A stretch of DNA of 64,000 bases, taken from the NCBI GenBank assembly GCA_001838165.1, contig KV835854.1, positions 62,001 through 126,000 on the forward strand, in the 5' to 3' direction. This DNA comes from Actinomyces sp. HMSC035G02. GTDB lineage: Bacteria > Actinomycetota > Actinomycetes > Actinomycetales > Actinomycetaceae. The translations under genes were made by a program, and so were the position numbers. The notes beneath the pieces were generated by a model. The model ran no database searches. It was not told the origin of the DNA and saw only the letters and a list, made by a program, of their open reading frames with translations. This document shows, piece by piece, positions 1 to 8,624 of the stretch. Numbering within the stretch: position 1 is the first letter of the stretch; each line of letters starts with the position of its first letter.

Positions 1-49
1 GACGCATTTTCTGCGCTGAGCGCTGACTGACGCGGCTTGACAGGCTCTC

Positions 50-1348
50 GTGTGCCATGATGGCCCGGTGGATACTGCTGCAGATATTTCCCAGGTGACC
101 GATGCCGCTCGCGCCGCAGCGCGAGTGCTTGCGAACGCGACGACCCAGGTAAAGAACCGCGGTCTCGAGGCGATCGCGGCTGCGCTCATTGAACGCAGCG
201 ACCAGATCCTGGCCGCTAATGCTGAAGATGTCGCCCGCGGTCGCGCGGAGCAGATGAGCGAGGGCCTGCTGGATCGCCTCGCACTGACCCCTGATCGTAT
301 TCGTGGAATCGCCGAGGCCGTCCGCGAGATCGCGGGTCTGCCGGACCCGATCGGTCAGGTGGTTCGCGGCATGCGCACCGATATCGGTCTGCGTGTGACG
401 CAGGAGCGCGTGCCCCTGGGCGTCATTGGCATCATCTATGAGGCCCGCCCCAACGTGACGATCGATGCCGCCTCGCTTGCCCTGAAGGCAGGAAACGCGG
501 TCGTGCTGCGCGGTGGAAGCGCCGCACAGTCTTCGAATCGCGTCCTCATCGAGGTGTGCCGTGATGCGCTCACGTCCGTCGGTCTGCCCGCCGATGCGAT
601 TACCACGGTGGATCCGTGGGGACGCGCGGGTGCCCGAGCGATGATGCGCGCGCGTGGAACGATTGATGCGCTGATTCCACGAGGGGGAGCTGGGCTGATC
701 AATGCTGTCGTCGAAGAGTCGCGTGTTCCGGTCATTGAGACGGGCACTGGTAACTGCCACGTGTACGTGGACGCCTCCGCTGACCTCGCGGCCGCTGAGG
801 CCATCATCATGAACGCGAAGACGCAGCGCGTGGGCGTGTGCAACGCGGCGGAGACGCTGCTCGTGCACGCTGACGTCGCCCAGCGTTTCCTCGTCGCCGC
901 GATCACCCGTCTGACGACGGCGGGCGTGACGATCCACGCGGACGAGGGCACCCGGGCCGTCGTGGATGGCCAGCCCTCGATCGATGCGGAGATGATTGTC
1001 GACGCGACCGAGGCCGACTGGGAGACCGAGTACCTGTCGATGGACCTGGCTGTGCGCGTCGTTGCCGACGTTGACGAGGCGATCGAGCATATTCGCCGCT
1101 ATTCCTCGGGTCATACCGAGGGCATCGTGGCGTCCGACGTGGCCGTCGTGCGTGCGTTCCGATCGGGTATCGATGCCGCGGCGATCGCCGTGAACGCTTC
1201 GACCCGCTTCACGGACGGTGGCCAGTTGGGTCTGGGCGCCGAGGTGGGTATCTCGACGCAGAAGCTGCACGCGCGTGGCCCGATGGGCCTGGCGGAGCTG
1301 ACGACGACCACGTGGATCTACGAGGGAGAAGGAACGATTCGCCCGTGA
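50..1348 (+). CDS. proA: Gamma-glutamyl phosphate reductase (ProA)
   Basis: Reduces gamma-glutamyl phosphate to glutamate semialdehyde with NADPH, the second step of proline synthesis in the cytoplasm. The 432-residue product has normal family length and the aldehyde-dehydrogenase-type fold signatures: [10 protein letters not shown] near residue 125 and the catalytic cysteine in [12 protein letters not shown] near residue 264. The GTG at 50 is the first start in frame; a GTG at 68 would remove six residues and begin MDTAADISQ. Neither has a strong ribosome binding site, so the exact start is uncertain. The stop overlaps the GTG of nadD by four bases, so the two are translationally coupled. 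proB, the usual partner, would lie upstream of the window and cannot be seen. Confidence 0.95.
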   Translation: MCHDGPVDTAADISQVTDAARAAARVLANATTQVKNRGLEAIAAALIERSDQILAANAEDVARGRAEQMSEGLLDRLALTPDRIRGIAEAVREIAGLPDPIGQVVRGMRTDIGLRVTQERVPLGVIGIIYEARPNVTIDAASLALKAGNAVVLRGGSAAQSSNRVLIEVCRDALTSVGLPADAITTVDPWGRAGARAMMRARGTIDALIPRGGAGLINAVVEESRVPVIETGTGNCHVYVDASADLAAAEAIIMNAKTQRVGVCNAAETLLVHADVAQRFLVAAITRLTTAGVTIHADEGTRAVVDGQPSIDAEMIVDATEADWETEYLSMDLAVRVVADVDEAIEHIRRYSSGHTEGIVASDVAVVRAFRSGIDAAAIAVNASTRFTDGGQLGLGAEVGISTQKLHARGPMGLAELTTTTWIYEGEGTIRP

Positions 1349-2055
1349 GCGCGCAGGACAACCATGCGGCGGCCGCCTCAGAGGAGGCGGCGATCGAAAA
1401 GACCACCGAGGCCACGGCGGGGGCGACCGCAGCCCCGGCCTCGCCCCAGCATCCTCCGCGCGCGCTGCGTCGTCGTCGCGCGATCGGCATCATGGGCGGC
1501 ACCTTCGACCCGATCCACCACGGCCACCTTGTTGCGGCCTCCGAGGTCATGGACGTCTTCGGCCTCGACCAGGTCGTCTTCGTGCCGGCCGCCATGCAGC
1601 CTTTCAAGGCGGATCGACGCGTCACCTCGGCGGAGCATCGCTACCTGATGACGGTTATCGCAACGGCGTCGAACCCTCGTTTCGCCGTGTCTCGTGTGGA
1701 CATTGACCGAGGTGGGACGACCTACACGATCGATACGCTGGCGGACCTGTCGCGCGAGTACCCGGACTCGGACTTCTACTTCATTACGGGTGCCGACGCG
1801 CTCGCGCAGATCGCGCAGTGGAAGGACGCCGATAAGCTCTTCGAGCAGGCGCACTTTATCGGCGTGACGCGCCCCGGGCACAACCTGTCGGATCCTGGTC
1901 TGCCGCATGAGTCCGTGTCGCTGCTGGAGGTCCCCGCTATGGCGATCTCGTCGACGGACTGCCGCACGCGCGTCGAAGAGGGCAAGCCGGTGTGGTACCT
2001 GGTGCCCGACGGTGTCGTCCAATACATCAACAAGTACGGCCTGTACCGGTCCTAA
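1345..2055 (+). CDS. nadD: Nicotinate-nucleotide adenylyltransferase (NadD)
   Basis: Transfers AMP from ATP to nicotinate mononucleotide, making deamido-NAD in the NAD synthesis pathway. The nucleotidyltransferase signature [11 protein letters not shown] lies at residues 51-61 and ISSTDCR, the ISSTxxR-type motif, lies near the C-terminus. I place the start at GTG 1345, which overlaps the proA stop and follows the purine-rich GAGGGAGAAGGA. This gives 236 residues with an Ala/Glu-rich, probably disordered N-terminal extension of about 45 residues that most NadD proteins lack. nadD, rsfS and a phosphatase in series is a conserved actinobacterial order, also seen in Mycobacterium. Confidence 0.95.
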   Translation: MSAQDNHAAAASEEAAIEKTTEATAGATAAPASPQHPPRALRRRRAIGIMGGTFDPIHHGHLVAASEVMDVFGLDQVVFVPAAMQPFKADRRVTSAEHRYLMTVIATASNPRFAVSRVDIDRGGTTYTIDTLADLSREYPDSDFYFITGADALAQIAQWKDADKLFEQAHFIGVTRPGHNLSDPGLPHESVSLLEVPAMAISSTDCRTRVEEGKPVWYLVPDGVVQYINKYGLYRS

Positions 2056-2068
2056 CCCAAGGAGAAAC

Positions 2069-2494
2069 GTGAGCCTTCCCGACGCTACCGCAGAACTGGC
2101 GAGCCTGGTTGCTCGTGCCGCGCACGACCGCGGCGGCATCAACCCGGTGCTCGTCGACGTGACCAGCAAGCTCGCCCTGGCTGATGCCTTCGTGGTTGTT
2201 TCGGCGCCGACGGACCGTCAGGTGCGCGCCATTGCCGAGGACATCATGGATCGCATCTGGGCCGAGCACCAGCGCCGTCCCGCCCACATCGAGGGGCGCG
2301 CGGAGGGCACCTGGGTGCTCCTCGACTACTCGGACCTGCTCGTGCACGTTCTCTCCGAGGAGGAGCGCGAGTACTACGCTCTCGAGCGCCTGTGGGGCGA
2401 CTGCCCGGCTGTACCGATCGATGTCGACACCGACGAGGCCCGCGCCGCTGCCGCCGAGCGTGCAGCCGCGCACGGTGTGGAGAGCGCGCAGTGA
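2069..2494 (+). CDS. rsfS: Ribosome silencing factor RsfS (Iojap family)
   Basis: Binds ribosomal protein L14 and blocks joining of the two ribosomal subunits when nutrients are short. The 141-residue protein shows the RsfS core: LALADAFVVVSAPTDRQVRAI in the first half, then EGRAEGTWVLLDYSDLLVHV and REYYALERLWGD. GTG 2069 is preceded by AAGGAGAAAC, a good ribosome binding site, so I use it rather than the in-frame start further upstream, which would overlap nadD. The stop overlaps the next GTG by four bases. About 25 acidic/Ala-rich residues follow the family core. Confidence 0.95.
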   Translation: MSLPDATAELASLVARAAHDRGGINPVLVDVTSKLALADAFVVVSAPTDRQVRAIAEDIMDRIWAEHQRRPAHIEGRAEGTWVLLDYSDLLVHVLSEEEREYYALERLWGDCPAVPIDVDTDEARAAAAERAAAHGVESAQ

Positions 2495-3225
2495 GCGCCT
2501 CGCGAATCGTCCTGCTGCGCCACGGTCAGACGGACTTCAATGTCGCGCGGCGCTTTCAGGGGCGCATCGATCAGCCCCTGAACGAGGCCGGGCGGTCCCA
2601 GGCGGCGGGCGCCGCCGGTGTGCTGGTGAGCCGACTGTGCGAGCCGAGCGCCGAGGTTGGCATGGTTACCGCCGAAGATGGGCGCAGCTACGACGACGGG
2701 GGAGTGCGTATCGTGAGTTCGCCCCTGGGGCGTGCAGTCGATACCGCGAGGATCATCGCTCGTGTCTTTGACATCGCCGGATATCCCTGCGAGGGACCGG
2801 AACTCGACGAGCGGCTTACGGAGCGCTTCTACGGGAGCTTCGAGGGCAAGACCTACGAGGAGATCGCCAGCGAGCAGCCCGAGGCCTACGCGCAGTATCG
2901 CGCGCAGGGGGAGTGTGACCTCGCCGAGGTGGAACGCTCCGAGGTCGTGGGTGAGCGCGTTCGCGATGCCGTCCTGGAAGCGGCACGGGCGTGCCGAGAC
3001 GACCAGTCTCTGATCGTCGTTTCGCATGGCTCCGCGATCGCGCGTGGCATCGTGTCGCTGCTGGGCCTGGATCCGGCGGTCTTCAATGGGCTGCGCGGGG
3101 TCGATAACTGCCACTGGTCAGAGCTCGTGCCCGTGGGCATGTCGACCTCCAAGAGCGCGGCGATCAGCGGGTGGCGCCTGGCGTCGCACAACATCGGCTC
3201 TCGTGAGGACATTTTGGGGGCGTGA
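2491..3225 (+). CDS. Histidine phosphatase superfamily protein (GpgP-like position)
   Basis: A cytoplasmic phosphatase of the phosphoglycerate-mutase-like histidine phosphatase family. The phosphate-accepting RHGQT is at residues 10-14 and a second histidine lies in IVVSHGSAIARG. GTG 2491 overlaps the rsfS stop by four bases and gives 244 residues. In Mycobacterium the gene directly after rsfS is gpgP, the glucosyl-3-phosphoglycerate phosphatase. The position here is the same, but substrate specificity cannot be read from the sequence, so I assign only the family. It is the last gene of the proA-nadD-rsfS operon; an inverted repeat follows. Confidence 0.85.
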   Translation: MSASRIVLLRHGQTDFNVARRFQGRIDQPLNEAGRSQAAGAAGVLVSRLCEPSAEVGMVTAEDGRSYDDGGVRIVSSPLGRAVDTARIIARVFDIAGYPCEGPELDERLTERFYGSFEGKTYEEIASEQPEAYAQYRAQGECDLAEVERSEVVGERVRDAVLEAARACRDDQSLIVVSHGSAIARGIVSLLGLDPAVFNGLRGVDNCHWSELVPVGMSTSKSAAISGWRLASHNIGSREDILGA

Positions 3226-3236
3226 TGGCTCTCGGA

Positions 3237-3285
3237 CCCCTCGTCACCGCAGAATCTTGAGGTTTTCGAGCGTTGTGACGAGGGG
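3237..3285 (+). terminator. Inverted repeat after the nadD operon, possible terminator
   Basis: CCCCTCGTCAC (3237-3247) and GTGACGAGGGG (3275-3285) are perfect complements, with a smaller stem CTTGA/TCGAG inside the 27-nt loop. No T-run follows, so it may be a Rho-aided terminator or an RNA stability element rather than a classical intrinsic terminator. Confidence 0.45.
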
Positions 3286-3361
3286 CACTCGATTGGATTT
3301 GCGCCATTCTTGAAAGGTCCGCTATTATTTATCAGGTCGCCAGGGCGACGAACTAAATAAC

Positions 3362-3434
3362 GGGGCTATGGCGCAGTTGGTAGCGCGCTTCCATGGCATG
3401 GAAGAGGTCGGGGGTTCGAATCCCCCTAGCTCCA
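3362..3434 (+). tRNA. tRNA-Ala (anticodon GGC)
   Basis: A complete cloverleaf: acceptor stem GGGGCTA/TAGCTCC, D-arm with CAGTTGGTAG, anticodon stem CTTCC/GGAAG around loop ATGGCAT giving anticodon GGC, and T-arm with GGTTCGAATCC. The discriminator is A at 3434. CCA is not encoded, since the next bases are CAG. Confidence 0.97.
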
Positions 3435-3442
3435 CAGAAAAT

Positions 3443-3474
3443 ATCGACATCCGGTTTCAGGTGTCGATTTTTTT
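3443..3474 (+). terminator. Intrinsic terminator of tRNA-Ala
   Basis: ATCGACA (3443-3449) pairs with TGTCGAT (3462-3468) and runs directly into seven T. It lies nine bases after the tRNA end. I see no gene between here and 3700. Confidence 0.85.
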
Positions 3475-3700
3475 GTTGCAAGAGCAAGGGTGGCGCTTGT
3501 GGTTGCAGCTTGGTCAGTTGGTAGATCCGAAACATAACGTTTTGATATCGGCATGTGGGATCTTCAAAATCTGTCAAACTGAGAAAGCATTGAAAATAGG
3601 TGGATTCACCTGTAAAGACTTACTGAAAAAACCTTGAAAAACGCTGTACCGCGTGGAAAGATTTACCTGTTCTTGTTTCATCGTGTTAGGCCGGTAGTCA

Positions 3701-5584
3701 ATGTCGTTCCAGCTCACTCGTACACACACGTCCGTGGTCCTCGCTGCAACCACAATTGCCGCTTCCCTCGTCGTGATCCCCACCCTCGCTGAGGGAAACG
3801 CGACGACCAGCGACGCTTTCTGCAACGCCCTGTCGGGGGCGGAAGGTCGCATCACCGCTGAATACAATCCGCTTCTTGCGAGCTATGCCGCCGCGGCCGC
3901 GGGTAACTCTGCGACTCCCGCCCTTGACCCTGCCCGTGAGTCCGAGCTGCGAGCCGCCCTCGCCGATGCGCAGGCCGCACTCGAGTCCGCGCAGCAGGCT
4001 GCCCTCGAGCCCACCACGTCGGCCAGTGAGGCCGTGCCCGCTACGGATACCGCAAGCCGTGGCCTCGACTGGGTTGACTGGTCCCAGGTCGATGACGCCA
4101 CCCAGGCGCGCATTATCGAGGCCCTCATCGTTCAGAAGATGAATGCCTACCGTGCGAACGCTGGCCTGCCCGAGCTGGTTGTCTCCGATACGGTCACCAC
4201 CGACGCTCGCGCGTGGAGCAAGCACATGTCGGACAGTGACGACTTCAACCACGACCCCGACTACAAGTACCTCGGTGCGGGCAAGCTCGACGGTGGAGAC
4301 ACGACCTACGCCGGCGAGAACATTGCCTACAACCACCGTGAGAACTTCGGCGACAAGTGGGGCGCGTATGGCACCTCGAAGAACCCGATGCAGGCCGCGG
4401 ACGCCCTCTTCGATCAGTGGAAGAACTCCTCCGGTCACGACAAGAACATGCTGGCCCAGAACAACGTCGTCGGCGTGGGCGTGCACATCGCGAAGCACGG
4501 CAACTTCACACGCATCTACGGCACCCAGAAGTTCTACGCCATCACCGGCGGCTCGCCCAACGTGTCCCGCTTCCACACGACCGGCGATACCGCGTCCGCA
4601 TACGGTTTCGACGGCGCCGCTTTCAACGCCGACAACACCAACTACGTCTCCGGCCTCGCCGGTGGTGGCGACGCTCAGCGCGCCAACTCCTGGCAGAACA
4701 AGGTGGGTTCCCTGCCCGGCGTCGCCCTTCCTGTTGACGTGTCGAGCCTGCCTGCGAAGGCAGGATCCGCTGCTCCCTCGACCTCAACGCCTGCACCCGC
4801 CGACACCGCGCCCGCTGCGGATCGCCAGCAGGCCGTGATCGACGCGCAGGCATCCGTGAACGCCGCTCATGCTGCTCTGGACGAGTACCTGGCCTCGGCG
4901 GGCGAGCAGAAACCCGCCACTTCTCTCGCTGACATTGATGCTGAGCTTGATCGCGTTGCGGAGTCTATCGCGTCGCAGACCGCCGTGCGTCCTGAAAAGG
5001 ATGGTGGCGTGACGCTGCAGGGCGGGCAGAACGCTGGCCGCTACCTGACCGCCACCGAGTATCGCGATGCCCTGACGCGTTGCACGACGCTGTCTGTCGC
5101 GCAGGATGGCAACAACCCCTCCGTGGGTGATGGGGCAGGTCCGACGCCCGATCAGCAGGCCCCGTCGGCCGCGCCTTCCGCTCCTGCGAACGGCGATGGT
5201 AACCCCTCTGCGGGTCAGGAACCCAGCCAGACACCGGCTCCTTCCGTTCCGTCTGCTGCGCCTTCTGCTCCCGCGAACGGCGATGGCAACCCGTCTGTCA
5301 CGCCTTCCGCTCCCGCCAACGGCGATTCCACCCCGGCTGCCCCTGAGACGAGCGCTCCTTCCGATGATCAGGGCACGGTGACCGCTCGTGTCAACATCAC
5401 CCCGAGTGCTGATCCGACGCAGGCGTCCACCCCTGCAGCCCAGAACGCTTCCAGCCCGACGCAGGCGCGCGCTGATGCCCTCGCTGCGACCGGCGCGTCC
5501 TCCGTGTGGGTGGGCGTGGGGGCCGTCGCGGTCCTGGTTGCTGGTGCTGGTGCGGTTGTCGCATCGCGTCGAGCCAAGCGCTGA
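3701..5584 (+). CDS. LAxTG sortase-anchored CAP-domain surface protein
   Basis: A secreted cell-wall protein of 627 residues. Residues 1-31 form a signal peptide. A CAP (SCP/PR-1-like) domain lies at about 140-280, with MNAYRANAGLPEL, the histidine in FNHDPD, GENIAYN and the terminal GVGVHIAKHGNFTRIYG strand. Alanine-rich segments likely to be helical flank it at about 76-104 and 375-430. A Pro/Ser/Ala-rich stalk follows, with three copies of a unit close to APSAPANGDGNPS. The C-terminus is a sorting signal: LAATG near residue 594, a hydrophobic segment, and RRAKR. LAxTG motifs are typical of class E sortases of actinobacteria. CAP proteins have varied roles, so the activity is unknown. A 38-bp palindrome follows the stop. 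Confidence 0.85.
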   Translation: MSFQLTRTHTSVVLAATTIAASLVVIPTLAEGNATTSDAFCNALSGAEGRITAEYNPLLASYAAAAAGNSATPALDPARESELRAALADAQAALESAQQAALEPTTSASEAVPATDTASRGLDWVDWSQVDDATQARIIEALIVQKMNAYRANAGLPELVVSDTVTTDARAWSKHMSDSDDFNHDPDYKYLGAGKLDGGDTTYAGENIAYNHRENFGDKWGAYGTSKNPMQAADALFDQWKNSSGHDKNMLAQNNVVGVGVHIAKHGNFTRIYGTQKFYAITGGSPNVSRFHTTGDTASAYGFDGAAFNADNTNYVSGLAGGGDAQRANSWQNKVGSLPGVALPVDVSSLPAKAGSAAPSTSTPAPADTAPAADRQQAVIDAQASVNAAHAALDEYLASAGEQKPATSLADIDAELDRVAESIASQTAVRPEKDGGVTLQGGQNAGRYLTATEYRDALTRCTTLSVAQDGNNPSVGDGAGPTPDQQAPSAAPSAPANGDGNPSAGQEPSQTPAPSVPSAAPSAPANGDGNPSVTPSAPANGDSTPAAPETSAPSDDQGTVTARVNITPSADPTQASTPAAQNASSPTQARADALAATGASSVWVGVGAVAVLVAGAGAVVASRRAKR

Positions 5585-5624
5585 CGCTGCGCTCTCAAGC
5601 CTCGGCTTGGTCCTTCACCGAACT

Positions 5625-5662
5625 GCCTCCCGTTTCTTGGAGATCTCCAAGAAACGGGAGGC
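5625..5662 (+). terminator. 38-bp perfect palindrome, terminator of the CAP gene
   Basis: GCCTCCCGTTTCTTGGAGA (5625-5643) is followed at once by its exact complement to 5662, centred on AGATCT, then TTTCC. The arms have no internal mismatch. It most likely terminates the CAP-protein transcript. Confidence 0.75.
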
Positions 5663-5721
5663 TTTCCGTACCTGTGGATCTGAGACTGAAGCATGATCGT
5701 TTGCTGAGGTTGTGGACCGGG

Positions 5722-5851
5722 TGGTTGTATGGCTGTTGCAACCAATGCCCGCATGGTGGCCTGTTGCTCAGTGGCGTTACACCCGATCAGGAAGATTCAA
5801 CCCCTTCTGATCGGGTTGAATCCTCCCCAACAGGTTGAAGCTCCCTGTTGG
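5722..5851. other. Structured intergenic region with interlocking inverted repeats
   Basis: No credible gene lies between 5585 and 5944. This part holds TGGTTG/CAACCA (5722-5727 and 5739-5744), ACCCGATCAG/CTGATCGGGT (5781-5790 and 5807-5816), GATTCAACCC/GGGTTGAATC (5794-5803 and 5813-5822) and CCAACAGG/CCTGTTGG (5827-5834 and 5844-5851). The second and third pairs share bases 5813-5816, so they are mutually exclusive or form a pseudoknot. The function is unknown. Confidence 0.5.
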
Positions 5852-5896
5852 CTGCTGGCCATTCTGTTCCAGCGTGTTGTCGGGGGAGCAAGCGAA

Positions 5897-5924
5897 GGGG
5901 GCGTGGCCGCGTGGCCACGCCCCC
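5897..5924 (-). terminator. GC-rich hairpin downstream of pepN
   Basis: GGGGGCGTGGCC (5897-5908) and GGCCACGCCCCC (5913-5924) make a 12-bp stem with a four-base loop, 20 bases beyond the pepN stop. No clear T-run follows on the reverse strand. Confidence 0.6.
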
Positions 5925-5944
5925 TGGCGTCTATGAGGAACGGA

Positions 5945-8509
5945 TCAGCCCGCATCCACCGCCTGGTTGGCGATCTGACGCTCACACACGTCGATGAGCT
6001 CGCGGATGATGCGGATCGTACCGGCGGACGCGTCCGCGTGAGCCTCGATCCAGGCCTTGCCGGAGGCGACCACGTCGACCTCGGGGGCGTAGCCCGCCAG
6101 CGCGTTCGGGAAGAGCAGCGTCGTGAGGTCCTCGGCGGTGTGGAAGGTGAAGGTCTCCCAGATGCCCGCCAGGGCCTCGAAGTACTCGCCCACGTAGCCG
6201 GCGTAAGCCGACGGGGTGGTGCGAGCCTGAGCCCAGAAGCCCGAGATCATCGCCCAGCGGGTGTCGTTGGGGATCGAGGTGTCGGTGAGGACCTTGTCCC
6301 ACACGTCGGCCTTGATCCACTCGCCCTCGCGGGCCGCACGAGCGGCGGCCGCGTTCTGGTGGCCGGTCATCGTGTCGTCGGTGGCCTCCAGGGCCGCGAT
6401 GTCCTCCTCGGTGGCGGCGCCTCCGCGCACGAGAGCGATCAGCAGGTCCCACTTGAGGTCGACGTCGAGGTCCAGGCCGTCGAGGGTCTGGGTGCCGTCG
6501 TAGAGGGCGCGGATAGCCTCGAACTGCTCGGGGCTGGTCGCGTTGCGGGCAGCGGCGGCGACGAGCATGCGCTGCGCGTCGGAGCCGGAGGCGGCGGTGC
6601 GAGCCAGGAGGAGCAGGCGACGTCCCGTGTCCTCTGCGGCCTCGGCGCGGTACTTGGGTGCCACGAAGGTGCGCACGGCCTCGTCGATGTGACGCAGGGT
6701 GAGCGTCAGGAGGCTCATGTTGTCCTCGACGGGCACGGCACGCAGCGCCAGGTTCAGGTAGTCGCGTGCCGGCATCTCGCCGTCGCGGGTCATGTCCCAT
6801 GCGGAGGCCATGACGACGCCGCGGGTCAGCGAATCCGTGAACTTGGTGATGTTGTTGATAGCGAAAGCCAGCGACTGCTCGTCGAGGCGCACCTTGGCGT
6901 AGCCGAGGTCGCCGTCGTTGACGAGGATGAAGTCCGGACGGGCGATTCCCGCGGCGGCTTCGATCACCGTGGAAGCGCCGTCAATGTCGAGCTCCTCGCG
7001 GAAGACCTGGGCCAGGGTGCCCTCCTCGGTCAGCGAGTAGCCGGCCACGCCCATGCGGTGCGGGCGCAGGGAAGCGCCCTCGGAGAAGGCTTCCTGGGTG
7101 ATCTCGAGGCGCTCGATCGTGCCGTCCTCAGAGGTCGTGATGACCGGACGCAGGAGGGTGACGCCGGCTTCCTCCAGCCACACCTTCGACCACGAGGCCA
7201 GGTCACGGCCCGAGGCGGCGGCCAGCTCGGAGAGCAGGTCGTCCAGCGTGGCGTTGGCGTAGGAGTGCTTCGTCAGGTACTCGTGCAGGCCCGCGAAGAA
7301 GGCGTCGCGACCCACGTAGGAGACGAGCTGGCGCAGCACGGAGGCACCCTTGGCGTAGGTGATGCCGTCGAAGTTGACCTCGACGTCTGCCAGGTCGCGG
7401 ATCTCGGCCGTAATCGGGTGGGTCGTGGGCAGCTGATCCTGCTTGAGGCCCCAGTCCTTGCGGACCATGAAACCAGTCCAGCCCTCGGTGTACTTGGTGG
7501 CCTCGGCCAGAGCCAGGTGGCTCATGAACTCGGCGAAAGACTCGTTGAGCCACAGGTCGTTCCACCACTTCATGGTGACCAGGTCGCCGAACCACATGTG
7601 CGCGAGCTCGTGCAGGATCGTGTTGGCGCGAGCCTCCATCTGAGCCTCGGTGGGACGCGTGCGGAACACGTAGGCGTCGCGGAAGGTCACGCAGCCGGCG
7701 TTCTCCATGGCGCCCGCGTTGTACTCGGGGACGAAGATCTGGTCGTACTTGGTGAACGGGTAGGCGATGCCGTAGGCGCCCTCGAAGAACTCGAAGCCCT
7801 GACGGGTGATGTCGATGATCTCGTCGGCATCCAGGTGCTCGACGATGGAGGCGCGGGCGTAGACGCCCAGGTCGATCGTGCGGCCGTCGGAGGAGGTGAG
7901 CGTGGCCGTCGTGCCCTCGTAGGGGCCGGCGACGATCGCGGTGATGTAGGTCGACATGACCTCGGTGGTCGCGAAGCGGTAGACCCAGGCCTCGCCCTCT
8001 TCCTCGGGGGTGGGGGTCGGCGCGTTGGAGAAGACCTTCCAACCCTTGGGGGCCTTGACCGTCAGGGTGAAGGTGGACTTCAGGTCGGGCTGCTCGAAGG
8101 TCGTGTAGACGCGGCGGGCGTCCGGAACCTCGAACTGGGAGTAGGTGTAGGCCTGGCCGTCGGCGGGGTCGACGAAGCGGTGCAGGCCCTCGCCGGTGTG
8201 CATGTACTGGCAGGACGCCTCCACTTCGAGGACGTTGTGCTCGGCAAGGTTCTCCAGCGCGATGCGGTTGTCCTGGTGCACCGAGAAGGGGTCCAGGGCG
8301 TTGCCGTTCAGCGTGATCGAGTGGACGTTGTTGGACACGAGGTCAGCGAACGTGGAGGCGCCTTCGCGCGCGTCGAACTCGATGCGGGTGAATGAACCGA
8401 AGTCGGTGTCTCCGCGCGTGAGGTCCAGAGAGATCTCATAGCGGGTCACAGAGGAAATGATCGAGGCGCGCTCGGTCGCTTCCTCGCGAGTCAGGTTCAG
8501 GCCTGGCAT
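5945..8509 (-). CDS. pepN: Aminopeptidase N (M1 family)
   Basis: A cytoplasmic zinc aminopeptidase that removes N-terminal residues from peptides. The 854-residue protein has the M1 exopeptidase motif GAMENAG near residue 266 and the zinc site HELAHMWFGD with the downstream NES glutamate near residue 298-320. The C-terminal half is the helical ERAP1-like domain typical of actinobacterial PepN. ATG 8509 is preceded by GGAAAGGCAACCC, an acceptable ribosome binding site. It lies 115 bases after the M13 peptidase gene on the same strand, so the two peptidases may be co-transcribed. No signal peptide is visible. Confidence 0.95.
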   Translation of the reverse strand: MPGLNLTREEATERASIISSVTRYEISLDLTRGDTDFGSFTRIEFDAREGASTFADLVSNNVHSITLNGNALDPFSVHQDNRIALENLAEHNVLEVEASCQYMHTGEGLHRFVDPADGQAYTYSQFEVPDARRVYTTFEQPDLKSTFTLTVKAPKGWKVFSNAPTPTPEEEGEAWVYRFATTEVMSTYITAIVAGPYEGTTATLTSSDGRTIDLGVYARASIVEHLDADEIIDITRQGFEFFEGAYGIAYPFTKYDQIFVPEYNAGAMENAGCVTFRDAYVFRTRPTEAQMEARANTILHELAHMWFGDLVTMKWWNDLWLNESFAEFMSHLALAEATKYTEGWTGFMVRKDWGLKQDQLPTTHPITAEIRDLADVEVNFDGITYAKGASVLRQLVSYVGRDAFFAGLHEYLTKHSYANATLDDLLSELAAASGRDLASWSKVWLEEAGVTLLRPVITTSEDGTIERLEITQEAFSEGASLRPHRMGVAGYSLTEEGTLAQVFREELDIDGASTVIEAAAGIARPDFILVNDGDLGYAKVRLDEQSLAFAINNITKFTDSLTRGVVMASAWDMTRDGEMPARDYLNLALRAVPVEDNMSLLTLTLRHIDEAVRTFVAPKYRAEAAEDTGRRLLLLARTAASGSDAQRMLVAAAARNATSPEQFEAIRALYDGTQTLDGLDLDVDLKWDLLIALVRGGAATEEDIAALEATDDTMTGHQNAAAARAAREGEWIKADVWDKVLTDTSIPNDTRWAMISGFWAQARTTPSAYAGYVGEYFEALAGIWETFTFHTAEDLTTLLFPNALAGYAPEVDVVASGKAWIEAHADASAGTIRIIRELIDVCERQIANQAVDAG

Positions 8510-8624
8510 GGGTTGCCTTTCCGTCGATGGAATGGGGGCGCTGTTGCGCTCAACATTCCTATGTTGTCATGTGTTGGGTGTGATTGCGCGGGGCGCGCTG
8601 CATTTTGTCGGCTGGGACACGCTT

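Noticed and set aside
3500..3530. tRNA-like D-arm GGTCAGTTGGTAGA about 70 bases after tRNA-Ala
   Set aside because: No matching acceptor, anticodon or T-arm follows. At most a decayed tRNA fragment.
5729..8395. 888-residue forward reading frame opposite pepN
   Set aside because: Runs antisense to a clear M1 peptidase with all motifs; the long open frame is a by-product of high GC codon use.
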